From: Nitrospirota bacterium
GTDB taxonomy: Bacteria; Nitrospirota; Leptospirillia; Leptospirillales; Leptospirillaceae
Length of the DNA: 46,985 nt
Direction of reading: 5' to 3'
Assembly (NCBI GenBank): GCA_021816465.1
Contig: JAKAYF010000007.1
Span: 1-46,985 of the forward strand
The position numbers and the translations under genes were made by a program. This document shows positions 23,543 to 32,464 of this stretch, one piece after another; positions within the stretch are counted from its first letter, which is position 1; each line of letters begins with the position of its first letter. The notes under the pieces are model-generated. The model ran no database searches. It had not been told where the DNA came from and was given only the letters and a program-made list of their open reading frames with translations.

Positions 23543-24622
23543 ATGTCAACCGTTTCAGAAGAGCTGGTATGGAAAGCCTTGGGCCGAGTGATTGAACCGG
23601 ACTTCAAGAAGGACCTTGTCACCCTCAAGATGATCGAAAATCTCAAGATTGATGGTGGCAATCTTTCATTCACCATCGTTTTGACGACACCAGCCTGTCC
23701 GCTCAAGGACGAGATGAAAAACTCCTGTCTTGCCGCACTGGCATCCGTTCCCGGGATCACCGCCACCGAAATTTCTTTTACCGCCAGAACGACGGGTGGC
23801 AGCTTCACCGGAAAAACCCCGATCCCGGGGGTGAAGAACGTCATCGCCGTATCCAGTGGCAAAGGCGGTGTCGGAAAATCCACAACCTCTGTGAACCTTG
23901 CGATTGCGCTGTCCCAGCTGGGTGCCAAAGTCGGAATCATGGATGCCGATGTGTACGGCCCGAACATTCCCATGATGCTGGGAATTACCGATACCCCCCG
24001 CCAGGTTGACAAAAAGCTCTTCCCCCCCTCTGGACACGGCATTACGGTTATGTCGATGGCCTTCATGGTTCCTCCGGGAACCCCCCTGATCTGGAGAGGT
24101 CCCATGCTTCACGGAATCATCCAGCAGTTCTGCCAGGATATCAACTGGGGAGACCTTGACTACCTGGTGGTCGACATGCCCCCCGGCACAGGAGATGCCC
24201 AGCTCTCCCTGGCCCAGCTGGTCCCCCTCTCCGGAGCGATCATCGTAACAACTCCCCAGGAGGTTGCCCTGTCCGACTCAAGAAGAGGGTTGGCAATGTT
24301 TCAGAAAGTCAACGTTCCCATTCTTGGAATCGTCGAGAATATGAGTTCGTTTATCTGTCCACACTGCCATGGAGAAACAGACATTTTTTCAAAGGGTGGT
24401 GGAGAAACGGCAGCCCACGAGCTTCACGTTCCCTTTCTGGGAAGGATTCCGATCGATCTCTCTATCCGCGAAGGAGGAGACTCCGGCAACCCCATCGCCA
24501 TCACCCATCCAGAGAGTCCCCTGACCCAGTCTTATCGGGACATTGCAGGAAAGCTCGCTTCGGCCATTTCCATCTCGAACGCCGGCGCCATTCCGATCCA
24601 GATTGGAAATTTTGGCGGATGA
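23543..24622 (+). CDS. mrp: Mrp/ApbC (NBP35-like) iron-sulfur carrier ATPase
   Basis: A 359-residue P-loop ATPase that carries and delivers iron-sulfur clusters. The N-terminal MIP18/DUF59 domain (about 5-85) includes TPACPLKDE. The MRP ATPase domain has a deviant Walker A SSGKGGVGKSTT near 109-120, DADVYGPNIP, and the CPHC cluster motif in ICPHCHG near 272-276. ATG is preceded by GGAAAGG. It lies 128 bases after the isc operon and may be read partly from it; function and position agree. Confidence 0.95.
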   Translation: MSTVSEELVWKALGRVIEPDFKKDLVTLKMIENLKIDGGNLSFTIVLTTPACPLKDEMKNSCLAALASVPGITATEISFTARTTGGSFTGKTPIPGVKNVIAVSSGKGGVGKSTTSVNLAIALSQLGAKVGIMDADVYGPNIPMMLGITDTPRQVDKKLFPPSGHGITVMSMAFMVPPGTPLIWRGPMLHGIIQQFCQDINWGDLDYLVVDMPPGTGDAQLSLAQLVPLSGAIIVTTPQEVALSDSRRGLAMFQKVNVPILGIVENMSSFICPHCHGETDIFSKGGGETAAHELHVPFLGRIPIDLSIREGGDSGNPIAITHPESPLTQSYRDIAGKLASAISISNAGAIPIQIGNFGG

Positions 24623-24659
24623 AGATCGGAAAGACACAAAAACTGCCGGAGCGTAGCGC

Positions 24660-24908
24660 ATGAATCCAGCAAAGGTAGCCCGTGTTGCGGCCTATGACCT
24701 TGCCCTCCTGGAATGGAAAAAGGCCAGAATGCTCTCCGAGATGGCTTCCCGCTCGGCGGTCGGTTCCGGAGGCGTGGATACACTGGGATCCAGAGAGGAT
24801 TGGGACCGATGGCAGGCCGCCATCAACACGGAAATGGATCTTTGGGTCGACCTGAGGGAGGCATGGGAATCCCTGCACGCGGAAGACCCGAGAAAAATGA
24901 ACTTCTGA
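24660..24908 (+). CDS. small protein of unknown function
   Basis: An 82-residue, helix-rich, tryptophan-rich protein starting 37 bases after mrp, with GGAG nine bases before the ATG. It ends one base before the TTG start of the Nudix gene. No motif, signal or membrane segment is seen. The even spacing and ribosome site support a real gene. Function not assigned. Confidence 0.65.
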   Translation: MNPAKVARVAAYDLALLEWKKARMLSEMASRSAVGSGGVDTLGSREDWDRWQAAINTEMDLWVDLREAWESLHAEDPRKMNF

Positions 24909-24909
24909 A

Positions 24910-25365
24910 TTGGAAACAACAGATTCTTCCTGTCAGGAACCCTCCGGAGGGGAGTACCCTCTTGAGGTTTCCTGCGGGATCATCATCAAAAACGGAAAAA
25001 TTCTCTGTGCAAAAAGGCTTCCCGGCTCATGGGACGATCTCTGGGAATTTCCCGGTGGAAAAGTTGAGACAGGGGAGTCTCCCGTTGAAGCCGTTGTCAG
25101 GGAACTTCAGGAAGAGCTGAATATCCAGGTGGAGGTTCTCCTCCCAATGCCTCCGGTCTTCTATCGTTACCCTCATCTTTATCTGCGTCTTTCACCGTTT
25201 ATCTGCCGCATTCTGAAAAATACCCCGCAAATGACTGTCCACGAAGAAATCAGATGGCTCGAACCTGCAGAATTAAAAGGTCTCGAATGGCTTGCACCAA
25301 ACTGGAAAATACTTGATGACCTTGAAGCCATTCTCCAGAACAACCCGCACCTTCTCAAGAAATGA
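24910..25365 (+). CDS. Nudix hydrolase, MutT-like
   Basis: A 151-residue Nudix hydrolase. The Nudix box is at about 48-70: GGKVETGESPVEAVVRELQEE, with the REL-QEE metal-binding core intact. The preceding ILCAKRLPGSWDDLWEFPGGK matches MutT-type enzymes that remove oxidised dGTP, so an 8-oxo-dGTP diphosphatase is likely but substrate range cannot be told. The start TTG follows the previous stop by one base; it has no strong ribosome site and could depend on coupling. Confidence 0.88.
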   Translation: METTDSSCQEPSGGEYPLEVSCGIIIKNGKILCAKRLPGSWDDLWEFPGGKVETGESPVEAVVRELQEELNIQVEVLLPMPPVFYRYPHLYLRLSPFICRILKNTPQMTVHEEIRWLEPAELKGLEWLAPNWKILDDLEAILQNNPHLLKK

Positions 25366-25542
25366 TTGTCCCCTCCGCCTGTTTTTGGGTAAACTTCCAG
25401 AAATGATGCATCGACACTTCCATTGACACGGTTGAACGCCTGTCCGCGCATAATGGGTTCTGTCGCGGTCTGACTAGGAAATTCCGGTTACGAGACCGGC
25501 CCCTCCCCCACTCAAGTCCAGCCTCGTGGCGGGGCGCTGATT

Positions 25543-26388
25543 ATGGAGAAAACCATCACAGATCCCGAAAACCCTGGCGATACCTTCTCCAGGCAGTCCG
25601 ATTCTTACCAGCGAATGGCCTTCGTCACCTCCTACGACGGAAGGACCTTTCACGGATGGCAACGCCAGGAGGCGGACCGGACCATTCAGGGAAGCATCGA
25701 AGACGCGTTCAAGAAGCTTATCGGAATTTCACTCCCCATCACCGGCTCCGGAAGAACCGATGCGGGTGTCAGCGCCCATGGCCAAGTCTTCCACCTGGAT
25801 ATTCCCCTGCGGGAGAAACGCCCCTGGACACCGGAGTCTCTTTTAAAAGGCGTTAACCACTTTCTTCCTCCTGAGATCCGTATTCTGTCAGCAGCCGTAT
25901 CGCACCGGGATTTTCATGCAAGACATGATGTGGAAAGAAAGATCTACCGTTACCGATTACGGATCGTTCACCCCAAACACCCTCCCGGACCTCTTGATAA
26001 CCCTTTCATCGGTGTTTTTCCGGCACCGATTGATCCAAAACTTCTCAAAATCGCATCATCACTCTTTGTCGGCAAACATGATTTCACCCATTTTACTGTC
26101 AGAAAGTCTCTTCCTCCCCAAACACAACGAACGATAGACACCATCTTCTGGGAGGAGTGTGGATGCGACTACCAGATATGGATTTCAGGCAAAGGGTTCT
26201 TGCACATGATGATCCGCTTTGTCGTCGGGGCCATCATTGACGTTGCGAGCGGGAAAAGAGCACCCGAAGAGATTGAAACACTTCTCCATCCCGGATCACC
26301 TTCTCCGGTCAGATGCCTTCACCCTGCCCCCCCGGAAGGGCTTTCCCTCATCCGGGTGCTTTATGGAAAAAGGGATCCATTTCACTGA
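25543..26388 (+). CDS. truA: tRNA pseudouridine(38-40) synthase TruA
   Basis: A TruA of up to 281 residues, which isomerises uridines 38-40 in tRNA anticodon arms. The catalytic aspartate is Asp73 in GSGRTDAGVSAHGQ. YDGRTFHGWQRQ and RKIYRYRL are other family motifs. The first 24 residues exceed the usual family start; an internal ATG at 25615 would give a more typical N-terminus, but neither start has a clear ribosome site. The gap 25366-25542 shows a TTGACA at 25423 but no well spaced -10. Confidence 0.93.
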   Translation: MEKTITDPENPGDTFSRQSDSYQRMAFVTSYDGRTFHGWQRQEADRTIQGSIEDAFKKLIGISLPITGSGRTDAGVSAHGQVFHLDIPLREKRPWTPESLLKGVNHFLPPEIRILSAAVSHRDFHARHDVERKIYRYRLRIVHPKHPPGPLDNPFIGVFPAPIDPKLLKIASSLFVGKHDFTHFTVRKSLPPQTQRTIDTIFWEECGCDYQIWISGKGFLHMMIRFVVGAIIDVASGKRAPEEIETLLHPGSPSPVRCLHPAPPEGLSLIRVLYGKRDPFH

Positions 26389-26537
26389 AGTCCCTCTCGC
26401 AGAAAAAAAATAGGTCCGAATCCAGGAGTCTCAGCATATCCAGGGAATTGGCTTTTTTAAAAAATTCATTTAAAATACCTTTTAATCACCGGGAAGGATC
26501 ACCACCTTGGATCAAATCACAACATAAAGGGGAACAG

Positions 26538-26933
26538 ATGGGATTATTTTCTTTCTTGAAAAAAGCAGCTCCGGAAAAAATCGTTGCCCAGTCCGAACCA
26601 TTATCCGATGAAAAGATCCTGAAGGAGGCATGGAAGGCAGGAAGATACTCTCCGGCAAACTCCCAGTGCTCCCCGAATTACATCGATCAATGGGTTCTCA
26701 ACAACCAGGCGACTTATCAAAGTGTCGCCACTCATTTTTTCGAACGATTTCCTGTCCGCCAAGACTTGTACAAAGCGGTTTTTCTCGAAATGTACAGGGG
26801 TTTTTCCGATATGGTGCTCGCGGAACCGGAGATTGAGCATTGTGCTTATCGTCTCGAAAACCCGGAAGCGCTCAAGGTTGCCCGAAGAATCTTCGAAGGT
26901 GTTGCCGGAGAGTATGGGATTTCTCTCAACTGA
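26538..26933 (+). CDS. protein of unknown function (131 aa)
   Basis: A 131-residue soluble protein with a hydrophobic, basic start (MGLFSFLKKAAP) and a helical remainder including two cysteines. No family is recognised. ATG has AAGGGG four bases upstream. It stands alone between an AT-rich 149-base region, a likely promoter zone, and a hairpin at 26985-27019. Confidence 0.7.
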   Translation: MGLFSFLKKAAPEKIVAQSEPLSDEKILKEAWKAGRYSPANSQCSPNYIDQWVLNNQATYQSVATHFFERFPVRQDLYKAVFLEMYRGFSDMVLAEPEIEHCAYRLENPEALKVARRIFEGVAGEYGISLN

Positions 26934-26984
26934 CTGTGCTCTCTCCGGGTAAACCCTGGATCTCTTTCAACCGATAGGATTACC

Positions 26985-27019
26985 ATGGAGGGAGGGGGTA
27001 TCAACGCCCCTCCTTCCAT
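26985..27019 (+). terminator. strong hairpin after the 131-residue gene
   Basis: A purine arm (26985-26998) and pyrimidine arm (27007-27019) can form a stem of about 12 bp with one mismatch. No T run follows, so termination is uncertain. Confidence 0.4.
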
Positions 27020-27038
27020 CATAAAATCATTCAATCAA

Positions 27039-27067
27039 TTGACAACCGGTTATTGATCAGCCATGAT
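27039..27067 (+). promoter_or_regulatory. candidate promoter of the ODP-chemoreceptor operon
   Basis: TTGACA (27039-27044), a 17-base spacer and CATGAT (27062-27067, four of six to consensus) lie 65 bases before the start of the diiron protein gene. Confidence 0.55.
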
Positions 27068-27132
27068 CCGGGCGAAAAGGGAGTTGTTTTTACTTCCCCG
27101 TTTCCTTACCCCACTTGATCGGAGAAAGACAA

Positions 27133-27879
27133 ATGGCCTTTGAAACACTCTATGAATCGGCAAATCACAAGTTTCTGTGGCTGGGAAAGGATGAGTCCGG
27201 TCTTGAAGAAGGTGTTCAGTCCAATCAGTACCTGATCATCGATGGCGGCAAAGGCCTTCTCATCGATCCAGGCGGGTTTGGGGTCTTTGCCCGGGTTCTG
27301 GTGAACATTTCACAGATCCTCGATCCTGCTGATATCAAGGATATTTTCCTTTGCCACCAGGACCCCGATGTCGGGGGCGGACTTGCATCATGGTTTGAGA
27401 TGACTCCGGCAGTCGTTCATGTCTCGGAGCTCTGGATTCGATTTCTCATTCATTTTGGAGTCAATGACCTGACGCGCTTCAAGGGTATTCCCGATAGCGG
27501 CGGCTCGCTCACTCTTGCCTCCGGACGCAAGGTCGAGTTCATCCCTGCCCATTTTCTCCACTCCCCAGGGAACTTTCATCTTTTCGACCATGAATCCGGA
27601 ATTCTGTTTACGGGAGACATTGGCGCGGCTGTTTACCCAAAAGGGAGAACCCCCTTGTTTGTGGAAAACTTTGAAGAGCATGTTACCTATATGGAAGGAT
27701 TCCACTCAAGATATATCGGAACAAACAAGGCGATCGCCATCTGGCTTCAGAAAGCCCGGAGACTTCCGGTCAAGATGATTGCACCCCAGCATGGATCAAT
27801 TTTCAAGGATGAAATGGTCGGAAAGTTTTTTGACTGGATCGCCGGAATTCGGTGCGGATTTGATGTCATGAATCTCTGA
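27133..27879 (+). CDS. oxygen-binding diiron protein (ODP)-like metallo-beta-lactamase-fold sensor
   Basis: A 248-residue protein with the metallo-beta-lactamase fold of flavodiiron proteins but without the flavodoxin domain. Likely iron ligands are His75, Asp77 and Asp79 (CHQDPDVGG), His143 (FLHSPGNF), Asp162 (TGDIG) and His220 (APQHGS), matching the flavodiiron pattern with Asp in place of the usual Glu. Stand-alone proteins of this kind next to chemoreceptors are known as ODP, oxygen-sensing partners described in spirochaetes. The start ATG 27133 has GGAG eight bases upstream. A chemoreceptor gene follows after ten bases, so an oxygen or redox input to taxis is the likely role. Confidence 0.85.
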   Translation: MAFETLYESANHKFLWLGKDESGLEEGVQSNQYLIIDGGKGLLIDPGGFGVFARVLVNISQILDPADIKDIFLCHQDPDVGGGLASWFEMTPAVVHVSELWIRFLIHFGVNDLTRFKGIPDSGGSLTLASGRKVEFIPAHFLHSPGNFHLFDHESGILFTGDIGAAVYPKGRTPLFVENFEEHVTYMEGFHSRYIGTNKAIAIWLQKARRLPVKMIAPQHGSIFKDEMVGKFFDWIAGIRCGFDVMNL

Positions 27880-27889
27880 GGGGGAAAAA

Positions 27890-28576
27890 ATGGCCTTAAG
27901 AAACGCTGACCAATCGCTCACGCTCTCCCGGGAGAATGCCGACTCGGTCGTTCATCACCTGGGAGAGTCCATGACGAACATGTCCTTTCTCAGGAACTAC
28001 ATAACCCAGTTTGAAGAGGTCAAGAGCCTGAACGATGCCAACGTTTCGGCACTGGCCTCCGTCCTCGAACAATACCAGGAAAAAGTCGATACGGAGGAGA
28101 TTGTCTCCGAAGGAAAAGCCGTTCTGGAAAACCTTCATAAATTCCGGAACGTGCTGGGCGACATCTCCGGCATTGGTCGAGAGATCAAGGAAATCTCAAC
28201 CCAGGTGAATCTTCTGTCGATCAACGCAGCAATCGAGGCCGCCCACGCAAAAGAAGCAGGACGGGGCTTTGCTGTCGTCGCGGAAGAGATCAAAAAGCTT
28301 TCCGACAGAACACGAAAATCGGTCGAAGAAATCGACCGCACTATCGGATCCATCCGTATTGAGCTTCAGACAGTGACCGAAAACATGACTGCGTTAAATG
28401 GCAGAATGGGTGATATTCAGCAGTTCGGCACGATGATTGAAGTGCAGATCCAGAAAATGAAGGAGTCCATGGGAGGATCGATTTTAAAGCGCCTCATCGA
28501 CATCGCGGTCAGGCGTCAGGATTCCATCTTCTCATCCTTCAAATCCGCGATCAAAAAACTCTCCGGCACAGCCTGA
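27890..28576 (+). CDS. soluble methyl-accepting chemotaxis-type signalling protein
   Basis: A 228-residue cytoplasmic chemoreceptor without membrane segment or ligand domain. The signalling hairpin tip is clear: [20 protein letters not shown] then [18 protein letters not shown] (about 103-140), flanked by coiled coil. It should form a complex with CheA and CheW, and take its input from the ODP-like protein encoded just upstream. ATG has GGGGG six bases before it. Its stop codon lies in one arm of a palindrome shared with the end of the converging DUF971 gene. Confidence 0.92.
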   Translation: MALRNADQSLTLSRENADSVVHHLGESMTNMSFLRNYITQFEEVKSLNDANVSALASVLEQYQEKVDTEEIVSEGKAVLENLHKFRNVLGDISGIGREIKEISTQVNLLSINAAIEAAHAKEAGRGFAVVAEEIKKLSDRTRKSVEEIDRTIGSIRIELQTVTENMTALNGRMGDIQQFGTMIEVQIQKMKESMGGSILKRLIDIAVRRQDSIFSSFKSAIKKLSGTA

Positions 28577-28589
28577 TCCCGGTCAGGCT
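28570..28589. terminator. palindrome at the convergent gene ends
   Basis: AGCCTGA (28570-28576) and TCAGGCT (28583-28589) form a perfect 7-bp stem with a six-base loop. Each arm contains the stop codon of one of the two converging genes, so the hairpin can form at the end of both messages. There is no T tract on either strand. Confidence 0.5.
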
Positions 28590-28897
28590 GCCTTGCAGAG
28601 AGCGCACGGACAGATCTTCCGGAGAAGATCAAAAGAGTAGACACCGGTCTGGTGTCCATCGCTGAAGTGGATCGAAATGGCATAGTTGCCAACCGGGCTA
28701 ACCGAGACGGGCCTGATATCAGGAGAGATTTTCCCAGGCGGGATCAGCTTCTCGCCAGTCCACTCGTGGATACACTCCGCACACTGGCAATTTTCCCTCA
28801 GATACGCATTGCTGTAGATACTTTCATGGTCGTCCTGCCACAGGATCCTCACAGCTCTTCCCTCATGTGGCATCACTTCTTTCGGAACCGGTTTCAT
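28583..28897 (-). CDS. DUF971 domain protein
   Basis: A 104-residue DUF971 protein (the domain found at the N-terminus of gamma-butyrobetaine hydroxylase). Six cysteines in two clusters, Cys37/Cys39/Cys42 (CQCAEC) and Cys96/Cys98/Cys101 (CPCALC), suggest metal or iron-sulfur binding. Stand-alone DUF971 proteins are often found near iron-sulfur biogenesis genes such as mrp. ATG 28897 has GAGGAGG six bases upstream. It follows wrbA in the gpsA-wrbA run, after 96 bases. Confidence 0.9.
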   Translation of the reverse strand: MKPVPKEVMPHEGRAVRILWQDDHESIYSNAYLRENCQCAECIHEWTGEKLIPPGKISPDIRPVSVSPVGNYAISIHFSDGHQTGVYSFDLLRKICPCALCKAA

Positions 28898-28993
28898 CTG
28901 AATCCTCCTCTTTATGCTATTGTATGGGGAAAGGCCATGGATCCTCAAGGACAGGGGTGACTCGCCCGGCAAAACGCACCGGACGCAACAGGA

Positions 28994-29596
28994 TCAACCG
29001 AAAAGGCGCACCGCGATTGAAGCAACATGTCCCCCCTGGAATCTGGCAATGGCCTTCTCCCTCTGGCTTGGGGTCCTTGATCCATCACCACCGGCGATTG
29101 TTCCGGCTCCATAAGGCGACCCCCCTGTTACCTCGGTGGAGCCGGACAGCTCAGGACAGCTGTAGGGAACACCCACAACCACCATTCCATGATGAAAAAG
29201 GGTTGTATGAAATGAAGCGATCGTTGTTTCATGTCCGCCATGCTGGCTGGCAGTGCTGACAAAAACGCTTCCAACTTTCCCGATCAGTCCGCCATTGGCC
29301 CAGATCTCTCCCGTCTGGTCAAGAAATGTCCGCATCTGGGAGCACATGTTTCCGAACCTCGTCGGGGTTCCAAAAATAACAGCGTCATAGAGGGAAAGCT
29401 CCCCGGGAGATGCGACCTCATATGGAGACTCGGTCAGGCCTCCGATTTCCTGGAGTGTCTCATCGGCCATCGTTTCAGGAACCCGCTTGATCGATACGTT
29501 CGCGCGACTGACTTCCTCCGCGCCTTTGGCCACCTCCTCCGCCAGAGTCTGGACATGTCCCCAGGTGCTGTAGAAAAGAACCAGGATTTTTGCCAT
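28994..29596 (-). CDS. wrbA: NAD(P)H:quinone oxidoreductase WrbA
   Basis: A 200-residue flavodoxin-fold quinone reductase of the WrbA type. FMN-binding segments are visible: [15 protein letters not shown] at the N-terminus, [21 protein letters not shown] in the middle, and [11 protein letters not shown]. It reduces quinones by two electrons and protects against oxidative stress. ATG 29596 shares one base with the gpsA stop, so it is coupled to gpsA; GAGGAA lies upstream. Confidence 0.94.
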   Translation of the reverse strand: MAKILVLFYSTWGHVQTLAEEVAKGAEEVSRANVSIKRVPETMADETLQEIGGLTESPYEVASPGELSLYDAVIFGTPTRFGNMCSQMRTFLDQTGEIWANGGLIGKVGSVFVSTASQHGGHETTIASFHTTLFHHGMVVVGVPYSCPELSGSTEVTGGSPYGAGTIAGGDGSRTPSQREKAIARFQGGHVASIAVRLFG

Positions 29597-30630
29597 CAAA
29601 ATTCTTCCTCATCCTTCATCGGTCGATCCATGATGTCCCGCAGAACATCCACCAGCGTTGCTCCTTCATACAAAAGGCGGTATACGGCCCTCGTCACCGG
29701 AAGATCGACCCCGTGCCTCATTGCAAGCATGTGTGCAGACTGGGCAGTGGTCACCCCTTCCGCAACCTGCCCCAGGTCCCGAAGAATGTCGGGAAGTTTT
29801 TCTCCCCTTCCCAGACGGACCCCCACGGTCCGGTTGCGGCTCTGCTCTCCCGTTGCAGTGAGGTACAGATCCCCGACACCGCCAAGACCGGAAAATGTTG
29901 TCGCTTTTGCTCCGAGGGCGACTCCCAGGCGCGTCATTTCGGCCAGTCCCCTGGTTAGAAGGGCAGCTCTTGAGTTCGCACCCAGCCCCATCCCATCAGA
30001 GATTCCTGCAGCAAGAGCGATGACATTTTTCAGGGCACCGCATATTTCGAGCCCCTTGACATCCGTCCTGGTATAGACCTTGAAACAGTTTGTGTTGAAC
30101 AAAAGCTGTATCTCTTTTGCCATCGTCTGGGAGTGACTTGCGACAACAACAGCCGTCGGAGAACTTCGGACAACTTCCCTGGCAAAAGACGGTCCGGACA
30201 GAACAGCATAATGATCAGGGTTCGATGAGTAGCACTCCGAAACGATCTCGGAGACCATCCGGAGTGATCCCTGCTCGATTCCCTTTGTCCCGCTGACAAT
30301 CGGCAGACGGCTCTCTCCCAATGCCGACAGGCTCTCCATCGTGGCCCGAACCCCCTGGCAAGGGATCGCCAGGACAATAAAGTTTGCCGCCTCAAGGGAC
30401 TCCCGAAGGTTTGAAGAAACAACCAGACTCTCCGGAAAAATGGCTCCGGGCAGATAAACCCTGTTCTCCCTGTCTGACGCAATCATCGCGCACAAGGTCT
30501 CATCCCTGACCCACAAGGTTACAGGAAGCCCCTTTGACGCCAGGTGAAACGCGAGGGCCGTCCCCCACGATCCGCCCCCGAGAACCAGGGGCCTGGCCGG
30601 TTTGCCCAGAAACAAAGGATCCTTATCCAC
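29596..30630 (-). CDS. gpsA: glycerol-3-phosphate dehydrogenase [NAD(P)+]
   Basis: A 344-residue GpsA, which reduces dihydroxyacetone phosphate to sn-glycerol-3-phosphate for phospholipid synthesis. The Rossmann motif [11 protein letters not shown] and the substrate-site segments [11 protein letters not shown] and [21 protein letters not shown] are present. The start is best set at GTG 30630, six bases after GGGAG; a TTG at 30633 is only three bases from it. It is divergent from serS with about 170 bases between. Confidence 0.94.
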   Translation of the reverse strand: MDKDPLFLGKPARPLVLGGGSWGTALAFHLASKGLPVTLWVRDETLCAMIASDRENRVYLPGAIFPESLVVSSNLRESLEAANFIVLAIPCQGVRATMESLSALGESRLPIVSGTKGIEQGSLRMVSEIVSECYSSNPDHYAVLSGPSFAREVVRSSPTAVVVASHSQTMAKEIQLLFNTNCFKVYTRTDVKGLEICGALKNVIALAAGISDGMGLGANSRAALLTRGLAEMTRLGVALGAKATTFSGLGGVGDLYLTATGEQSRNRTVGVRLGRGEKLPDILRDLGQVAEGVTTAQSAHMLAMRHGVDLPVTRAVYRLLYEGATLVDVLRDIMDRPMKDEEEF

Positions 30631-30798
30631 CAAACGCTCCCTTCATCCAACCATCTCCGGAAAACCGGGATCCAGCCAAGATTCCTGCACCATAATGAAA
30701 AACACGCTCTTTCCTGTTCCCCATTGTTCCCGCAAAGGCAACAAGTCTACAATAAGGAAGTCGATTCGATATTTCCAAACCCGGAACCAGGAGAATGC

Positions 30799-32091
30799 AT
30801 GCTCGATAAAAAACGAATCCTACACGAAGAGGAAACCATTCGGGAAGCCCTTGCCTCCCGGGGTCAGAGCCTTGATTTTTCTCCCATCAGGAAACTCGAC
30901 TCGGAAATCGGCCAACTGAAGCAGGCTTGGGAAGCCCTTCGGGAAAAGCGAAATCGCCTGGCCCAGGAGATCGGGACCAGAAAACGCAATGGACAGCCGA
31001 CAGAAGACCTCATGGACGAATCCAGAACCGTCAACGAACTGATCTCCAAAGATGAGGGTCTCCTCGCCTCCCTCGAGGCAAAACTGGACGAACTTCTCTG
31101 GATGATCCCGAACATTCCCGCCTCTGATGTTCCCCGGGGAAAATCAGAGCTTGACAATGTGACGGTCCGGACAGTGGGCACGCCCACCGTCTTTCCCTTT
31201 GAACCGAAACCGCACTGGGATCTGGGCCATGAACTCGGGATCATGGATGTTGAACACACAGCCCTTGTCAGCGGGAGCCGTTTTTCGACACTCATCGGTG
31301 CGGGTGCGCGGCTTGAGCGCGCTCTGGCCAACTACATGATCGACCTGCATACTCTTCAAGGCGCCTATACTGAACATTCTGTTCCATTCCTCGTCAGGGA
31401 AGAGGCCCTTCGAGGGACGGGACAGCTTCCGAAGTTCAAGGAAGAACTGTTTTACTGCCCGGAAGACGATCTGTACCTGATCCCCACAGCGGAGGTCCCG
31501 CTGACCAACATGTTCAGGGAATCCATCCTGGACCACGCGTCCCTTCCCATCCGGATGGTTGCCCAGACAGCCTGCTTCAGAAGAGAGGCCGGGGCGGCGG
31601 GAAGAGACTCCAGGGGGCTCATCCGCCAGCACCAGTTTCAGAAGGTCGAACTGGTCTGGATCACCGCCCCGGAGACATCCCGGGACGACCACGAAAGGCT
31701 GACCTCCGATGCGGAAAAAGTTCTGATCGGCCTGGAGCTTCCTTACAGGGTAGTGGCCCTGTGCACCGGGGATCTCGGATTCTCTTCCTCAAAAACATAC
31801 GATCTTGAAGTCTGGATGCCATCCCAGGAGACCTACCGGGAAATCTCCTCCTGTTCCAACTTTGGAGATTTTCAGGCACGCCGGGCCCAGATCCGCTTCC
31901 GGGACCCAGCCACAAAAAAGACCCGCTTTGCCCATACATTAAACGGGTCGGGGGTGGCCATCGGACGAGCCGTGGCCGCAATCCTGGAAAATGGGCAGAG
32001 ACCGGACGGGTCAGTTGGCATTCCCAAAGCTCTCGTACCCTATATGGGAGGAATGACAGAGATCCTCCCCGCAACGAAAGGACAAAAATGA
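30799..32091 (+). CDS. serS: seryl-tRNA synthetase
   Basis: A 430-residue class II seryl-tRNA synthetase. The N-terminal coiled-coil arm (about 25-105) binds tRNA-Ser. The catalytic core shows TAEVPLTN, FRREAGAAGRD (motif 2), EISSCSNFGDFQARR and NGSGVAIGRAVAAILEN (motif 3). ATG 30799 has AGGAG about six bases upstream. Its stop overlaps the ATG of the next orf (ATGA). Confidence 0.96.
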   Translation: MLDKKRILHEEETIREALASRGQSLDFSPIRKLDSEIGQLKQAWEALREKRNRLAQEIGTRKRNGQPTEDLMDESRTVNELISKDEGLLASLEAKLDELLWMIPNIPASDVPRGKSELDNVTVRTVGTPTVFPFEPKPHWDLGHELGIMDVEHTALVSGSRFSTLIGAGARLERALANYMIDLHTLQGAYTEHSVPFLVREEALRGTGQLPKFKEELFYCPEDDLYLIPTAEVPLTNMFRESILDHASLPIRMVAQTACFRREAGAAGRDSRGLIRQHQFQKVELVWITAPETSRDDHERLTSDAEKVLIGLELPYRVVALCTGDLGFSSSKTYDLEVWMPSQETYREISSCSNFGDFQARRAQIRFRDPATKKTRFAHTLNGSGVAIGRAVAAILENGQRPDGSVGIPKALVPYMGGMTEILPATKGQK

Positions 32092-32462
32092 ACGCCGGGA
32101 CTGAAAAAGAATCTGTTCGGAGTCTTCTGTTTTTCGGAAAGGATTTCATGATCGGGTCGAGAGTTGAAGGAGTCGCCAGAAATCACTCCCTCACCTTCCT
32201 GAGAGCCGATAAAAAGGAATCGCTTCAATCCATTGAACCACCACCCCGCATCGTCCTGTTCGATATTGCGTCAACAGGAGACACCCTCCCGGAAATGGTC
32301 GCCGGACTCAAAAAGACCTATCCGGACACATCCCTTGTCGGACTCGCCTTTCATACCGATGAAGCCTCTCTTCAAAAAGGAAAAGAGTCAGGGTTGCACA
32401 CATTGATCACCCGATCCCACCTTGTCGACGGGCTCAACCGGATTCTGGAAAAACGGCAATAA
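32088..32462 (+). CDS. receiver-like small protein of unknown function
   Basis: A 124-residue protein that overlaps the serS stop by four bases. The pattern of alternating hydrophobic strands, IVLFDIAS at about 55-62 (Asp at the place of the phospho-acceptor) and a helix ending in ESGLHTLITRSH, resembles a CheY-type receiver domain. The conserved Thr and Lys positions read differently (AFH and TRS), so phosphorylation is doubtful. It is probably a degenerate receiver; confidence in the fold is modest. Confidence 0.65.
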   Translation: MNAGTEKESVRSLLFFGKDFMIGSRVEGVARNHSLTFLRADKKESLQSIEPPPRIVLFDIASTGDTLPEMVAGLKKTYPDTSLVGLAFHTDEASLQKGKESGLHTLITRSHLVDGLNRILEKRQ

Positions 32463-32464
32463 CA

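Noticed and set aside
25423-25450. Promoter ahead of truA
   Set aside because: TTGACA is present but the best -10-like CATAAT is 20 bases away, too far for a confident call.
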